A DNA stretch of 64,000 bases. Origin: Gigaspora margarita. Taxonomy: Eukaryota > Glomeromycota > Glomeromycetes > Diversisporales > Gigasporaceae. Below the pieces are notes generated by a model, which made no database searches, was not told the DNA's origin, and saw only the letters and a list, made by a program, of their open reading frames with translations. This document shows, piece after piece, positions 12,781 through 23,980 of the stretch (its first letter is position 1; each line of letters begins with the position of its first letter). Where the stretch lies: assembly GCA_009809945.1 (NCBI GenBank), contig WTPW01000663.1:151051-215050 (forward strand). Direction: 5' to 3'. The position numbers and the translations under genes were made by a program.

Positions 12781-13180
12781 TAAATAATAAAAAACATATA
12801 AACAAACCTGCTTTAACAGTCTCTTTTTTTGGTTTCAGACAAATTTGCCCAGGCAAAACTCAGATAAATTATATTATTTTTACAATTTAAAAATTGCTTT
12901 TAAACTTTAAATTTATTCTTTTAAATTATTAAATAATAAAAAAAATATAGAATACCCGATCGAGTCAAAATTTGGAAACTTTTTTTAACAAAAATTTTTA
13001 GAAGTTCTACTAACCGGGTGGGATTTCAAAAAAAAAATTTATAAAATTTATATATGAAAATTTGTTTAAAAAAAAAAAGCTTGCCGGCCGGGTTTATTTA
13101 AAAGGTTAATGTTATGAAAACCAATGTAGGCCTTAGTTATATAAGTTAAAATAAAACAACTATTTGCTTCAATTCTTGAA
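12781..13180. other. 3' flank of the P450 gene
   Basis: 400 bp of AT-rich sequence downstream of the P450 stop (gene on minus strand). On the minus strand it should contain the 3' UTR and polyadenylation site. No other feature seen. Confidence 0.4.
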
Positions 13181-14707
13181 TTAATTTTCAGTATTACAAT
13201 GAATGCTAAATGTAGCACGGCTCGATAGATTAAAATAGGTTACGTCGTTGGCTTGGTCTTGTGGAATGGTAATATGACATTTAAAATTGCGGGCTAGGAA
13301 AATAGCCACAAAAACTCTAACCATCAGCATACCTACTGCCTGTCCTGGGCAGCGTCGAGGACCTTTACCGAATGGCATGTAATAGCAGGAACCCACTATT
13401 TCTTTATCATGTCCAATAAAACGAGATGGGTCGAATACATCCAAGGGTATTGTGTTGTATTCCGGCCAGCAGGGTTCGGTATAATGCAGAACATGGATAT
13501 TAGGTACAATGCGTGTTCCTGCTTTGATTTTGTATGTTTTCTCGCGAACTATTAAATCATAGTCTTTGGTGGCGTAATTGTTGATCAACGAACCTGGCGT
13601 CTCAAAGCGTAAAGCCTCATATATCACTGCATTTAAGACTTTGCAATGAGCCAATTCCGTATACGCATTTTCAGAATTCTCCAAGATTGGCGTAATTTCG
13701 GCTAGGACCATTTCTCTCCATTTCATATTATCTTCATTGAGTAAATGCCACATAGTGGACATTATGGTGGACTTAATTGTGTCTAATCCTGCTATAGTTG
13801 AGGTAATCAGGTCATCTCGTGTCATATTTAATGGAACTCCATATTTGGCATTGTCAATCTGCACGGCTTCAGATACGCTGTTCTTTTCAGGATATTTCAT
13901 CATTTGATCAATTTCGTTGCGTATTACTTTGGTATTAAATGTAAGCCGGCGTGCTTCTCTAGTTATGGGCCACACAGATAACGGAAAATAAATTCGGTTC
14001 CAAAGTTTATTAGAATAAAAGCGTAATTCAGTGAACGTTTCATTTAGCGCGTCCATGAATGACATGTACTCCATCTTATCATTAGAATTAAGCACTTCAA
14101 CAGAACGGTTCACAGTATTTTTACCCCAAACAAAGTCGCCACTTGTCCTCCGAGTAAAATGGTTCAGTAATTCAAATACATCGATAATCTGTCCAGTGCC
14201 ATTCTCCACTCGAAACTGCGTTAGTAAGTCTTGTGCATGTCGACTTGCAATGTGAAAAAGACGCTTAGAATCGCCAGTTGCACGTATCAGTGCCATCTTG
14301 CGCTGCTTGAAAAAATATTCTGAATACGGCGCAAACGCGATTGCATCCGGGCCCAAACGACCGAACGAAAATACAGCTGGAGTATCACGATCTAAATATA
14401 CACCCGTTTGATGTATCAGCTTTTCGGACACTTCTCTGCTCGTTCCATATAGTTGAACTGTCAAACCCCGAATTGTTCCCACTAAATCAGTTGGCAGTTG
14501 AATGTTTTGAATGTATGCATGGTCATGGCTCTTGTTTTTCTGATACAGTTTGAATACCTGTAATTCTGCGCCAATAATAGCATAGCTTTTTACAAACGGA
14601 ATGCCTTGCTTTTCGTAGAAGCGACGCAGTAAATAGACACGAAAAACAGCATAAAGCAGATAAACCAACAATATTGCCAGTAGAACGGTAAACGCATTTG
14701 TCCACAT
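13181..14707 (-). CDS. cytochrome P450 monooxygenase, membrane-anchored
   Basis: An intact, intronless 508-residue protein of normal microsomal P450 length. The order of parts is an N-terminal hydrophobic anchor (residues about 5-27) followed by basic RR; the I-helix oxygen-activation motif AGLDT (306-310); the K-helix ExxR as EALR (364-367); FDPSRF (425-430) in place of PERF; and the haem loop FGKGPRRCPG (446-455) with Cys453 as iron ligand. All key residues are present, so a haem-thiolate oxygenase using a reductase at the ER membrane is expected. The substrate cannot be read from the sequence. The ATG chosen gives the anchor directly. The codons are richer in G, C and CpG than the flanks. 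There is no partner gene beside it, and a dispersed 170-bp repeat starts about 55 bp upstream of the start codon. Confidence 0.95.
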   Translation of the reverse strand: MWTNAFTVLLAILLVYLLYAVFRVYLLRRFYEKQGIPFVKSYAIIGAELQVFKLYQKNKSHDHAYIQNIQLPTDLVGTIRGLTVQLYGTSREVSEKLIHQTGVYLDRDTPAVFSFGRLGPDAIAFAPYSEYFFKQRKMALIRATGDSKRLFHIASRHAQDLLTQFRVENGTGQIIDVFELLNHFTRRTSGDFVWGKNTVNRSVEVLNSNDKMEYMSFMDALNETFTELRFYSNKLWNRIYFPLSVWPITREARRLTFNTKVIRNEIDQMMKYPEKNSVSEAVQIDNAKYGVPLNMTRDDLITSTIAGLDTIKSTIMSTMWHLLNEDNMKWREMVLAEITPILENSENAYTELAHCKVLNAVIYEALRFETPGSLINNYATKDYDLIVREKTYKIKAGTRIVPNIHVLHYTEPCWPEYNTIPLDVFDPSRFIGHDKEIVGSCYYMPFGKGPRRCPGQAVGMLMVRVFVAIFLARNFKCHITIPQDQANDVTYFNLSSRATFSIHCNTEN

Positions 14708-14763
14708 AATTTCAAAAGCAATGAATAAGAAACTTTTTTTTTAATGGTAGAATTATTTAAAGT

Positions 14764-14935
14764 CTATTTTATCGCACCATTGATGCCGCAAAAACTTCAT
14801 ACTTATATCGCACAAACATAGGAACTCAGAAACATCTACAGATGCAAAAGAGAGAAACATCATTTCACTTGCCAGTAAATCATACTCTTCATAGCATTCC
14901 GTTACTGGTATAAATTTGATCTACATGCAGATCGC
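14764..14935 (-). repeat. dispersed ~170-bp sequence R upstream of the P450 gene
   Basis: The plus-strand sequence from tttatcgcaccattgatg to gtataaatttgatctacatg is homologous to 31955-32300, upstream of the aminotransferase. Read on the minus strand it has a short open frame with ECYEEYDLLAS and HQWCDKI, echoed in the other copy, but too short and interrupted to call a gene. Confidence 0.65.
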
Positions 14936-15293
14936 GAGCTAAAATTAGTTGCCCTTATTAATTCTAACTATTTCTTATAATATTTTGCGTAACAAATAAT
15001 ATTACTGTAAGAATGGATTATGTTCAATCTGATCAACAAATTATTGAGTTTAAATATTTTTATTCTCCATCTTACATTTGTATATCGTAATATTGCAAAT
15101 TTTGACGACTTCTTCGACAAGCTGATCGTGTAATGAATTAGAAGTTTAATTTTCGAAACTATAAATTTCTTATCTGGTAAACATTACACATGTACATATG
15201 TTTCCTGTAATTTAAGATCCATTTGGTAACGGTGACTAATTTTAATATTATACTCAACTTATACTAAATGAAAAGAAATAGAGGGTGGTGTAA
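14936..15293. other. intergenic stretch upstream of the P450 gene
   Basis: No gene or repeat with clear ends. It probably contains distal promoter sequence of the P450 gene. Confidence 0.4.
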
Positions 15294-15608
15294 TAGGTCC
15301 GTATTATTTCACCAAAAATCACTTCACAGACATCCCATTTCACCGACAAATTATTCACCGACAAGTTCATTTTACCAACAGTACAATTCACCGAAGCTCA
15401 TTTTATCGACAAGTTTTTTCTATAAAGCACACTAACTTTAAACCTAATTTTACACTGACCCTACCCTAACCCTAATGACAATGACCAGAATTACTTGTCG
15501 GTTAAATGAGCTTCGGTGAATTGTACTGTCGGTAAAATGAACTTGTTGGCGAATAATTTGTCGGTGAAATGGGATGTCTGTGAAGTGATTTTCGGTGAAA
15601 TGATTGCC
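15294..15608. mobile_element. palindromic MITE, ATCACTTCACAGACATCCC family P, copy 1
   Basis: Arms of about 140 bp (ATCACTTCACAGACATCCCA on the left, its complement at 15571-15590) contain several near-copies of TTCACCGACAA. They fold around accctaccctaaccctaa (15460-15477). Related, more decayed copies lie at 55197-55548 and 62278-62575, where many CG pairs have become CA or TA. The boundaries are good to within a few bases. Confidence 0.75.
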
Positions 15609-15676
15609 ACCCAGTGTAATTTGTAGCGCAACGCTAATTCGGCGTCATGCTAAAATTCCGGCGTAACGTTTAATTA

Positions 15677-15930
15677 CAGTCAACTCCCGCAATAGTCACG
15701 CCCGTATTTGTCACAATCTCGCTATAGTCACCATGATTTTTTTATCTAATCATATACGCAATATACGAATTCTTGCTCGCTTTAGTCACACTATAGGCCA
15801 TAAAATGCCTGATTTAATCATGTGACTTTTGCGGGAGTTGACTGTATATTTAAGAGATTAGATAACAAAATCATGGTGACTATAGCGAGATTGTGACAAA
15901 TACGGGTGTGACTATTGCGGGTGTTGACTG
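15677..15930. mobile_element. Tc1/mariner-like MITE (CAGTCAACTCCCGC) plus partial second copy
   Basis: CAGTCAACTCCCGCAATAGT at 15677 and its complement GCGGGAGTTGACTG ending at 15844 are both flanked by TA, defining a 168-bp element. It is followed at 15847-15930 by a second, inverted left end finishing in TTGACTG-TA. The first copy supplies the empty site for the hAT-like insertion in the neighbouring copy at 16013. Confidence 0.85.
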
Positions 15931-16012
15931 TAGTTACTGGAAGATAAGTTACTGATTTACTCGAATAAAGGTCTCTTCAACGCTACACCAAGCTTACTTC
16001 CTTTATTATCTA

Positions 16013-17171
16013 CAGTCAACTCCCGCAAAAGTCACATTATTAAACCAGGCATTTTATGTGCCTATAGTAGTGATGGGCAAATCCCGATTTTTTTAAAAAT
16101 CCCGCGCGGGATGCGGGATCCCGCGCGGGATTCGCGGGATCGAGTAGAGTTTCTGATTTTTTCACGATAAATAAATATATATATATAATTCACCGCTAGG
16201 AATGTTATTTCTCATTAAAATAGGAATCATTTCTTATAAATCTTACAGCATTTATTACAAATAAAAATGCTTATATAGATTTTGCCTACATTTAAAACAT
16301 CTAAATCTTATAATTATTAAATTTATTAATTCAGATTTGCCTTAATTTTCTCAATTTGTTTTTAAATATTATTATATAAAGATATATTCAAAAATTATAA
16401 TGGCAACAAAGCGATCAAATCATATAAGCGTATAAAAATTTATAAGTAATCAGGCGCATAATCAGGTATAAATGTACTAAAATTTATAAGTGATCAAGTA
16501 CATACGTACAAAAATTTATTGGTAACCAGGTTATATACGTACAAAAATTCATAAACGACTCATAAGTAATTCATAATCGGGCTTATCAAATAGTCACTTT
16601 TATACTCAATAATCATCTAATATCACATAAATGATTGGCTCGAATTTTATTTACCTTATCACTCATATTAAATAATCACTGAAATTGGAGATTTTTGCCC
16701 ATATGGTACACAATATTCTTGATGTATTATTTATGCAAGAAATTAAAAGTCTAGATTCCCATTTTATTAATAATGACAATTTAAAAAATTTATTTCAACG
16801 TACAGTTTGCACATTATCTCTGTACGTACGTATATATGTGCGAACGAGAAACAAATAAAAAATTAACGCGTGCATAATATTTTTATGTACATCAAATACT
16901 AATTAGTCATTGGCCCGCTTATGTTAAAGCTGGCCGGATAATTTATTAATGCGGGCCAGATGATATGCTAATGCAGGCCAAATAATCTTATATTAAAAAT
17001 CCCGCACGCGGGATTTTGAATCCCGCGCATCCCGCGCGTGGTCCATCACTAGCCTATAGTGACATTGTGACTAAAGCGAGCAAGAATTCGTATTGATTAG
17101 ATAAAAAAAAATCATGGTGACTATAGCGAGATTGTGGCAAATACGGGTGTGACTATTGCGGGAGTTGTCTG
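16013..17171. mobile_element. Tc1/mariner-like MITE interrupted by a hAT-like element
   Basis: A second copy of the 168-bp element, in the opposite orientation, runs from CAGTCAACTCCCGC (16013) to GCGGGAGTTGTCTG (17171) with TA on both sides. It is split by 984 bp of hAT-like DNA plus an 8-bp duplication. Removing these restores the same order as the neighbouring copy. Confidence 0.85.
16068..17051. mobile_element. hAT-like non-autonomous element with exact 8-bp target duplication
   Basis: The ends TAGTGATGGGC and ...CCATCACTA are typical hAT termini. The target duplication GCCTATAG is present exactly at 16060-16067 and 17052-17059. The subterminal regions are packed with CCCGCGCGGGAT-type repeats. 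The inner 800 bp are AT-rich without a transposase frame, so the element depended on a partner elsewhere. Confidence 0.9.
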
Positions 17172-17300
17172 TATAAGTAAAATCGTTGTAACTTCTCTAC
17201 AAGTATTCCTTTATTGAAGTCAAATTCATTCGTTTATAACATTTGGATTTAATAACGACACGTTGTGTTATCTGGCACAATAACGTGCGGGACACTTTAA

Positions 17301-17719
17301 GAACAAGTACCCCAGTGATAACCACGAATCATCTCCCTCGATATTATCACATGATTAATTTGATTGGCCAGAAAAATGTAAACAAATCAGGTGATATGAC
17401 GTGATTTGTAACATGAGCAGGAAATTTCAAAACAAACGTTTCAAATCGTCTCTTGCATAAGAAACCACTTTTTTGAACTAACAAAAAGTTTTGTAGTTTT
17501 TCTTGAGCGATTTTAATATAAGAACCTATACCCAAACCCTAACTGAGCACCCACCCTAACCTTAACCTAACATAAACGAACTTAGAAGAATTTTGGTACT
17601 GATCATGTGGGTGAAATTTTTATGCCGATGGCGCTACTGCATATTTTAGTGACCAATCAAAATTACTATGTGATAAATTCAAGAGTGATAATTCGTGATA
17701 ATCACTGGGGTACTTGTTC
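17301..17719. mobile_element. TTAA-flanked MITE (GAACAAGTACCCCAGTGAT)
   Basis: GAACAAGTACCCCAGTGATA and its complement TCACTGGGGTACTTGTTC form the ends, each flanked by TTAA (17297-17300, 17720-17723). The centre contains acccaaaccctaact and accctaaccttaacc (17530-17570). No coding capacity. The TTAA target suggests a piggyBac- or Kolobok-like source. Confidence 0.75.
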
Positions 17720-17723
17720 TTAA

Positions 17724-18721
17724 ATCTTCCCTAACGGGCTATATAACACGCTACGTGCTTTTAACAATGATACTGCTAAGTCTAACGTGCTATCTAGAAT
17801 TTTTATAATTCTTAACCCTTAACACTATGAAGGATTTACAACACCTCGGATTTTGACTATGTAACATTTAATGAATAATACAAAAACGGAAATGAAAAAA
17901 GAAAAGAAGATCATATGTAAACTAATCGGAAAATTCGAATCTTTAATGCGAACTTGTAACACGATCATCATTTCATCGCCGGCAACTAATTCGACAAAAA
18001 TATATAATATAGGGTGGGTGGATAAACACTATGAATAAACGCTATGAGGCAAAAATATAATATGATTAGCTGAATATGTTACAAGATAAATACGATTATA
18101 TCGTTGTTTACTGTATTTATATGAAAAGTCTAATAATCAATGTTAATTTGGCCATTATCACTTATGTGATAACTTATTATTATTAATCAATGTGTCATAA
18201 TAATAATTTCATTTGTAACACCCAATCAGTGTACTTTATTTCAATATGTGAAAAAGTGTGGTAACATACTAAAAATCCAAAAATTTGCGTCTAAAAATTA
18301 GGACCTTAAAAATTCTGCTTCATAATGTTTGAAGACCCGATAAGTATTTATTTCTGTACAGAAATTCTTTAATATATCATATACTCCATTAAAATTTAAC
18401 TTAATGGTATCAAATTTTTTCATAATGCTACTACTAAACCTAATATACAAACATGTGAAAATGTTTAATGTAAAAAAATTATGGAAATAGCAATATTGCA
18501 TTACAGCTTACAATAAACACGTTAATACATCATATTAAATTTCATTTAGCTGTATTGCATATTTATCTATATATAATACATACTATTTATTATTAATATT
18601 GTGCTTTCAATATGAATTTGGATTATAAACATGCAGTTTACAAGGAAATATGTCTCATAGGAAGACATTCATGTTTAATAGTTGAAGATCTACCATGATT
18701 TTCTGTGGTAATTAACAATCA
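17724..18721. other. intergenic stretch
   Basis: About 1 kb without a supported gene. A fold of tcacttatgtgataacttattatta with tcataataataa lies near 18160-18210, but clear element ends are missing. Confidence 0.45.
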
Positions 18722-18939
18722 TGACAGATGTCGCGGCTGAAGCCGGAAATGGCTGAAGCTGGAAATTAGAAAAGCTGATTTAAAAAAATAAGCCCTACCA
18801 AAATCCACTTATACTCTTTTATTATTAAAACTAACCCTAAACCCTAACCTAACATTAAAAAAAAACCTAACAAATGGCTCTAAAATTTTTTAAAAATTTC
18901 ATATTAAAATAATTAAAATTTCCAGCGTCAGCCGTGACA
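18722..18939. mobile_element. fold-back MITE, family X copy 2
   Basis: TGACAGATGTCGCGGCTGAA at the left and AATTTCCAGCGTCAGCCG-TGACA at the right. The interior ataagccctaccaaaatcca and taaccctaaaccctaacct match copy 1 at 4494. More diverged; no clear target duplication. Confidence 0.65.
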
Positions 18940-19587
18940 ATAGATAATTTTTAAGAATTTCTTCACTTTAATAACCACTATTGTATAGAAAACAAACAAC
19001 TTCATATAAAAATTGCTTATAAATTAATAAATACATACAAAACTTTATCACATATATTTTGAGAATAGATAAATCGTGGAAGCGGATAAACATGATATTT
19101 ATACTAATAAACCCAAACTCATTAAAGAATCTACATAATATAAGATTATATAAGATAGAACTAATTTACGGTTTATACACTACAAGAACTATAAGAATTG
19201 GCCAAATTCAAGCATTAAACCTAGATCTTCTATCACTAAAAAAATGCACCTATACAAATTAATAATCAGTAATAATTACTTATTTAAATCTAATAAAATA
19301 AATAATTTTTAAATGAAAGCATTTTAATTACCTTTATTCTTCAGCATAATTTGTATAGCTCAATAGATTGTAGTATATGTTTTATACTAAGTAAAGTAAA
19401 TCAAACGGCTTATTTAATGCTAATAATAACCGTTTTGTTAGTTTAGCCTTTGAAAATAACATTCTCAGTTACCTTTTTTCTGTTTGACTAATTGCAAAAT
19501 ATAATAATTCATATATAACTTAGCTTCTAAGTAAAGCCCTCTGTTTTTATGATTATTTTGTGATTATTTTGTATAGTAACACAGGTA
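18940..19587. other. intergenic stretch
   Basis: AT-rich. The open frame at 19059-19262 has no recognisable features and I do not call it a gene. Confidence 0.45.
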
Positions 19588-19793
19588 GAATGAAGGCAAA
19601 TCGGGCTCCAATCGATATCTCGTAATCCTGACATGAACCTATTTGAAACAGATATTTGGCGCAAATAGGAGACCTTTAAGATACAAATCGGGTTCATATA
19701 GGTGTTCATTTCGATATGCATTGAGTGCCTATTTGCGCCAAATATCTGTTTCAAATTAGGCTAATGTCAAGATCACCCGATTTGCCTTCATTC
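19588..19793. mobile_element. MITE with GAATGAAGGCAAATCGGG termini
   Basis: GAATGAAGGCAAATCGGG (19588) pairs with CCCGATTTGCCTTCATTC (ending 19793). The arms of about 80 bp include CAGATATTTGGCGCAAATAG and its complement. The flanks aacacaggta and aacatgtgta may be a decayed 10-bp duplication. Non-coding. Confidence 0.75.
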
Positions 19794-20951
19794 AACATGT
19801 GTAAAGAGCAATGCTTTTCTAAACCAAATTATGAAAAAAATATTTTTCATAAGTAAAACTGTGAAATATTGCAATTTTAAAAAGTACTTTAAACTATATA
19901 AATTAGTTACCCGGGAAATTGATTTACATTAGCCAATCAAATGAATGTCTCCTATGAAAATATACCTACATTTACGCAGACCAACTACAGTTATAATAGT
20001 ATTCTTTATTTACTCCATAAAAATATATTTAAAAACATTTATACTTATTTACTAAATTATCTCAGAATACAACTGTACTATCGTAGTTCACTGCCTTTAG
20101 TACCCGTGTCTTATAAAAAAAAGCAAATATATGGCAATAAAAAATGCCGATCCGTGTTTTATATTTTCCATAAATTATACTATTAAAGAATGGAGATTAT
20201 TCGGCGTATCTTTGTCGATCATGTTGCAGGTTCACGGAGTTTCACTTAGAGAAATAACGAAAAAATATAAAAAAATTTTTTTACAGGGTAGGTCATGGGC
20301 ACTTAATCAAAAGTGGGTATTATGCTTTGGGCTAATATCCAGATCTTAAAAATTTTTCAAGATTTTTTTTTGTAATGTACCCGAATATTATTTGAAGGGG
20401 TATTTAGCAGAGGGCACTAAAGGCGCATTTTAAATCTGGAGCAATGCGACGAGTCACATGCTAGTTTCAATATTTCAAGAAATGAATATAGGAACACCTT
20501 TAAATGCTAAAATTTTTTCTTTTTTTACCTATCTTTTAGTTAAAGCGGATGTGATCGCATTCGCCCTAAAGCAACGCACTAGAATTTAACATAAGGTAGG
20601 ATGCACAAGATAAAATTGAATATCTTTAATTTAAAACTAGGCGTTTGAGTGTTTAATGGAGTTAGAAATGAGTATACTATATTGTTTAATATATTAGTAT
20701 TATTAGGCTACATCATGTCACGGTCAAAATTGGATCTATTGTGAAAATCGGGCTTGGGCTGACCCGGCCGACAAATTAATCGGGTGGCTGACCTAATTAT
20801 CAAAAAATTTTTAGTCAATCCAAAATTACCGTAATTTCGGCAATATTACGCAACAAATTACCATACCTCAAAAAATTCTCGACACTCATGCTCGCCCATG
20901 CTCGTGTGTTTATATTGGTTGACTGCCTATCACCCCTAAAATTTTCCGATA
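19794..20951. other. intergenic stretch with a possible decayed MITE (about 20082-20425)
   Basis: TCGTAGTTCACTGCCTTTAG near 20081 resembles the left end of the CCGTAGTGCACTGACC element at 34822, and the complement of 20403-20423 is a weak match for the other end. No gene supported. Confidence 0.35.
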
Positions 20952-21890
20952 CCCTGTAAGAAAAGTGGTACGGGTGGTGGTACGGGTTGGGGGTATATAG
21001 CAAAGTAGTACGGTACGGAAACGCAAATTAAGACGGACGTATAGAATTCATGATAGTACGTACGGTTTATAAAAGAAAAACTTCGTCAAATTAAAGTTAA
21101 TTTTTCTAATACCCAACCCGAAAAAAGACTATATTAGCACTTACCCTAACCCTAACCATAAAAAAGGGTTACATATAAAAATTGGTCTACATTAACCGTA
21201 CGTACGATCAAAATTTAGTATAATTTTCGTATGTCCGTCCGAATCTGTACAGCCGTACAGTACTACTTTACTAAATACCTCGGGTGGGTTGGTGTCGGAA
21301 ATGCTCGAAATGGCACGGATCATGTGGTACGTACAGGAACGTTTCACGGAATGGCACGGTAAAAATGGCACGGACATTACGGCAAAGGGTGGCACGTAAT
21401 ATCACGTCATATGAAATGGCGCATTCAGATGGCACGTATTTGTACGTTACACACGTGTTGGCTCGTTTCGTGGAGAGCGAAAGATCAGTAAGTGATTTTT
21501 TTTTAAAAAAAGAGCGATATCTCATGATTTCACTAATGAAGCTTCCCTGTGTGTCTTAACAAAAAAAATTCCTTACAAAATTTTACTTCATATGCAGTTA
21601 GCTTGTTCATCTTATATTGATTACTTATGTAAGTTTATGGTTTAATAGTTAATCCACATCGTTTTCGCGGTGGCACGTGAATTTACGTTCACCCGTGCCA
21701 AATCCCGTGCCGATTCGACTAGTAAACTACTGCAAAACCCGAGCCATTTACGGTCCATTTGGCACGGGCATACGGTCCCACACGGTCCACGGAATCCGTA
21801 CCAATCCGGACCATACCCGTACCAATCCGGATCATGACCCGTGCCTATCCGATGCAACCCGTGCCGGTCCGGTCCAATTTTCTTATAGGG
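20952..21890. mobile_element. MITE family Y copy 1 (CCCTRTAAGAAAA termini)
   Basis: CCCTGTAAGAAAAGTGGTAC at the left and CCGGTCCAATTTTCTTATAGGG at its right define the element. It is rich in variants of gGCACGG and ACCCGTGCC. An inverted copy with the same interior lies at 26213-28292. A 292-bp insertion sits at 20990-21281. The short open frames inside are antiparallel shadows of the repeats. The superfamily is unknown; no clear target duplication. Confidence 0.75.
20990..21281. mobile_element. nested MITE, GRGGTATWTAGYAAAGTAGT termini
   Basis: GGGGTATATAGCAAAGTAGT at the left and the complement of ACTACTTTACTAAATACCTC at the right. The flanks GTACGGGTTG (20980-20989) and GGGTGGGTTG (21282-21291) look like a 10-bp duplication with two changes. 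Family Y copy 2 lacks the insert. Inner arms with gacggacgtat and tacgtacggt fold around cttaccctaaccctaacc (21140-21157). A 9-10-bp duplication would fit Mutator-like elements. Confidence 0.8.
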
Positions 21891-22448
21891 ATATTACACA
21901 ATCTTTTTCTTTGATTCTGACATAATGCTGGCTGAATCTATGATTAATTCAAATATACAATTTGCCCAAAGTTCTGCCAGCTTACATTAATTCTTAGTAA
22001 CTTACCATTTGGTAATTGTCTGCAGTTAAGTCAACTGCGGAATAAAGTCCTTAAAAATTATTTAACGGCCCGACAAGAAATAAAAATAGTCAGTCAGTCA
22101 GAAAAAGCTCCTATTCAGTCATTGAATCAAGAAAGATTATTTCGATAGTTTATTGATGGTCGGTTTACTGACTATTGGTGGTTTCTAGTAAAATTAAAGC
22201 GGATAAAAGATATTGAAAAATAGATTGAATTAAATCTTAACTTATCTTAGTCAGCCCGCCGGTCCGTGAAGGCGTGGGTCGACCCTCGGCCTGGCCGATG
22301 GGCCGGGGTCAGCTCATATCACTATTTCTGGCACAAGCTTACTCATTAATGCAATACACGTTGTAGTACACGCAGTGGTAAGATTGGTTGGTTTGTATTG
22401 AAAATATCATAATTTACATCATGAGTTACTTAAAAACTTTTATTGTAA
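21891..22448. other. intergenic stretch with GC-rich patch
   Basis: No gene. A GC-rich patch at 22252-22312 (gccggtccgtgaaggcgt...) and one unit of the ~100-bp dispersed satellite (about 22365-22440). Confidence 0.45.
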
Positions 22449-23377
22449 GGCCATTTAAAGTTAATTTTTCGGTTAACATCACTTTCCAGGACTCTTGGAA
22501 GAGGAGGGGAGGGTAGTGCAAATGAAACGAACATATAAAATTAACAAGTTAAATTTAGTCTAAATATTCTAGTTGAGTTGCTAATTAGGTCAGATAAATT
22601 TGATTCAGTAGTCAACATTGCATTCCTCTTATAAAAGAGAGAAGCAAAGTAAATAAATAAATAAATACATAAACAATTAATTATGTAATTATATGATGCA
22701 TTCATTCGAGAAAAAGAACTTCGTACGTACAATTTTTGCAGCCAATATTCTCGTGATCTGATCTCATCATTTTAAAGTATGTATGCAGCGATCACAAATC
22801 GGAATTTTGGGTTTACTAATTCCCCAGGTTCTTATTTGGTCGAATACAAATTTGTCCCTCATTGAATGAAAATAAATCAATGATCTAATGGCTTAAAAAT
22901 TAATGAAAAAAAATCGATTCGAATAATTGGTTTGTAATTGTTATTTCCGTAAAAGTGAAATGTTTATTTAAATGTTTTTTCTTACTCATTAATACTATTT
23001 CTCTAGCTCTTCATAATCGGATAAAAAAACACTTCGGATGTCTCGTTTTTTTTTAATTATTTTTTGATCTTTTTTTTTTAAATTCGGGTTTATTTTTTTT
23101 TTCTCGTTTTTAAATTATTTTATTTATTTTAAATTAGTTTTTTATTTTAAACTATTTATTTATTTAAAATTATTTTTTATTTTATATTTCCCGTATAGCC
23201 ACGAAATAACGCATAGTGAGTTATTTCGAAGCACCGCCATCGCGTTATTTCGTGGTTATACGGTATTTTATTTTATTTTTTTTAATTTTTACTTTTTTTT
23301 ATATGTCCATTTTACCGGGGGACATAAAAGTGGAAGGGGGAGGGGTGATGTTAACCGAAAAATTAACTTCAAACGGC
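22449..23377. mobile_element. PIF/Harbinger-like element, 929 bp
   Basis: The left end is GGCCATTTAAAGTTAATTTT preceded by TAA. The right end is AAATTAACTTCAAACGGC followed by TTA. The subterminal GGTTAACATCAC pairs with GTGATGTTAACC. The same GGCC...AAAGTTAATTTTTCG start recurs in the elements at 29235 and 29492. A diverged copy lies at 7090-8246. No transposase frame is visible. Confidence 0.75.
23191..23263. mobile_element. 73-bp palindromic MITE, CCGTATARCCACGAAATAAC
   Basis: CCGTATAGCCACGAAATAAC and its complement GTTATTTCGTGGTTATACGG form almost the whole element, with TA on the right. It is the CpG-rich relative of the decayed copy near 8043-8145. It is nested in the 929-bp element. 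Confidence 0.7.
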
Positions 23378-23399
23378 TTAAAACTCGTTATTCTGGCAA

Positions 23400-23980
23400 A
23401 TCAGTTTGTGATTAAATTTAGTTTGCATTGGAATTATCGAGATTTCTACTATGAGTTGCAGTAAAAACTTATGTTTCAAAACTATTCCTATGACGTAGTA
23501 TGTGGTTAAGTTAGTTTGTATTGGAATTACGTACTTTCTATCATGAGTTACTTAAAAAAATGATGTACTAATGCAGTATACAGTGGTTGAGTAAGTTTGC
23601 ATTGAAATTAAGCTACTGTGAAAATTCGGTTAAAATTTACTCGCTTTGCAGCGATCTCAATATGTGATTAATTAGTTTGGATTAAAATTACCATGATTTC
23701 TACTATGAGCTACTATTCCATAACCGCAGTATGTAATTAAGGTTGAGTTAATTTACTATAATTTCTATATAGCTAATGCTGAGTTAGTTTGTATTGAAAT
23801 TATCACAATTTTATTGTAATTTACTGTAAGAAATTCTATTGCAGACTTACTCGCCGTTCCAGTGGCCATAGCATGCGGTTAAGTTTGTTTGCATTGGAAT
23901 TATTGTCATTCTGTCATGAGTTACTGTAAAAAAATTGTTGCAGAAATTGCTTGCTATCCCTGTGATTATTAGCGCTTAGA
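23400..23980 (+). repeat. dispersed ~100-bp satellite V, array of ~6 units
   Basis: The unit contains gagttagtttgcattggaat, tatcatgatttctaccatga, gttactgtaaaaattctgtt and gcagacttactcgctattcc. Further units lie at 22365-22440, 30005-30200 (reverse), 34655-34815 and 42690-43900. Confidence 0.8.

Noticed and set aside
14031-14705. Open frames on the plus strand and in another minus frame within the P450 gene
   Set aside because: Shadows of the P450 frame; no protein-like motifs, while the P450 frame has all signature residues.
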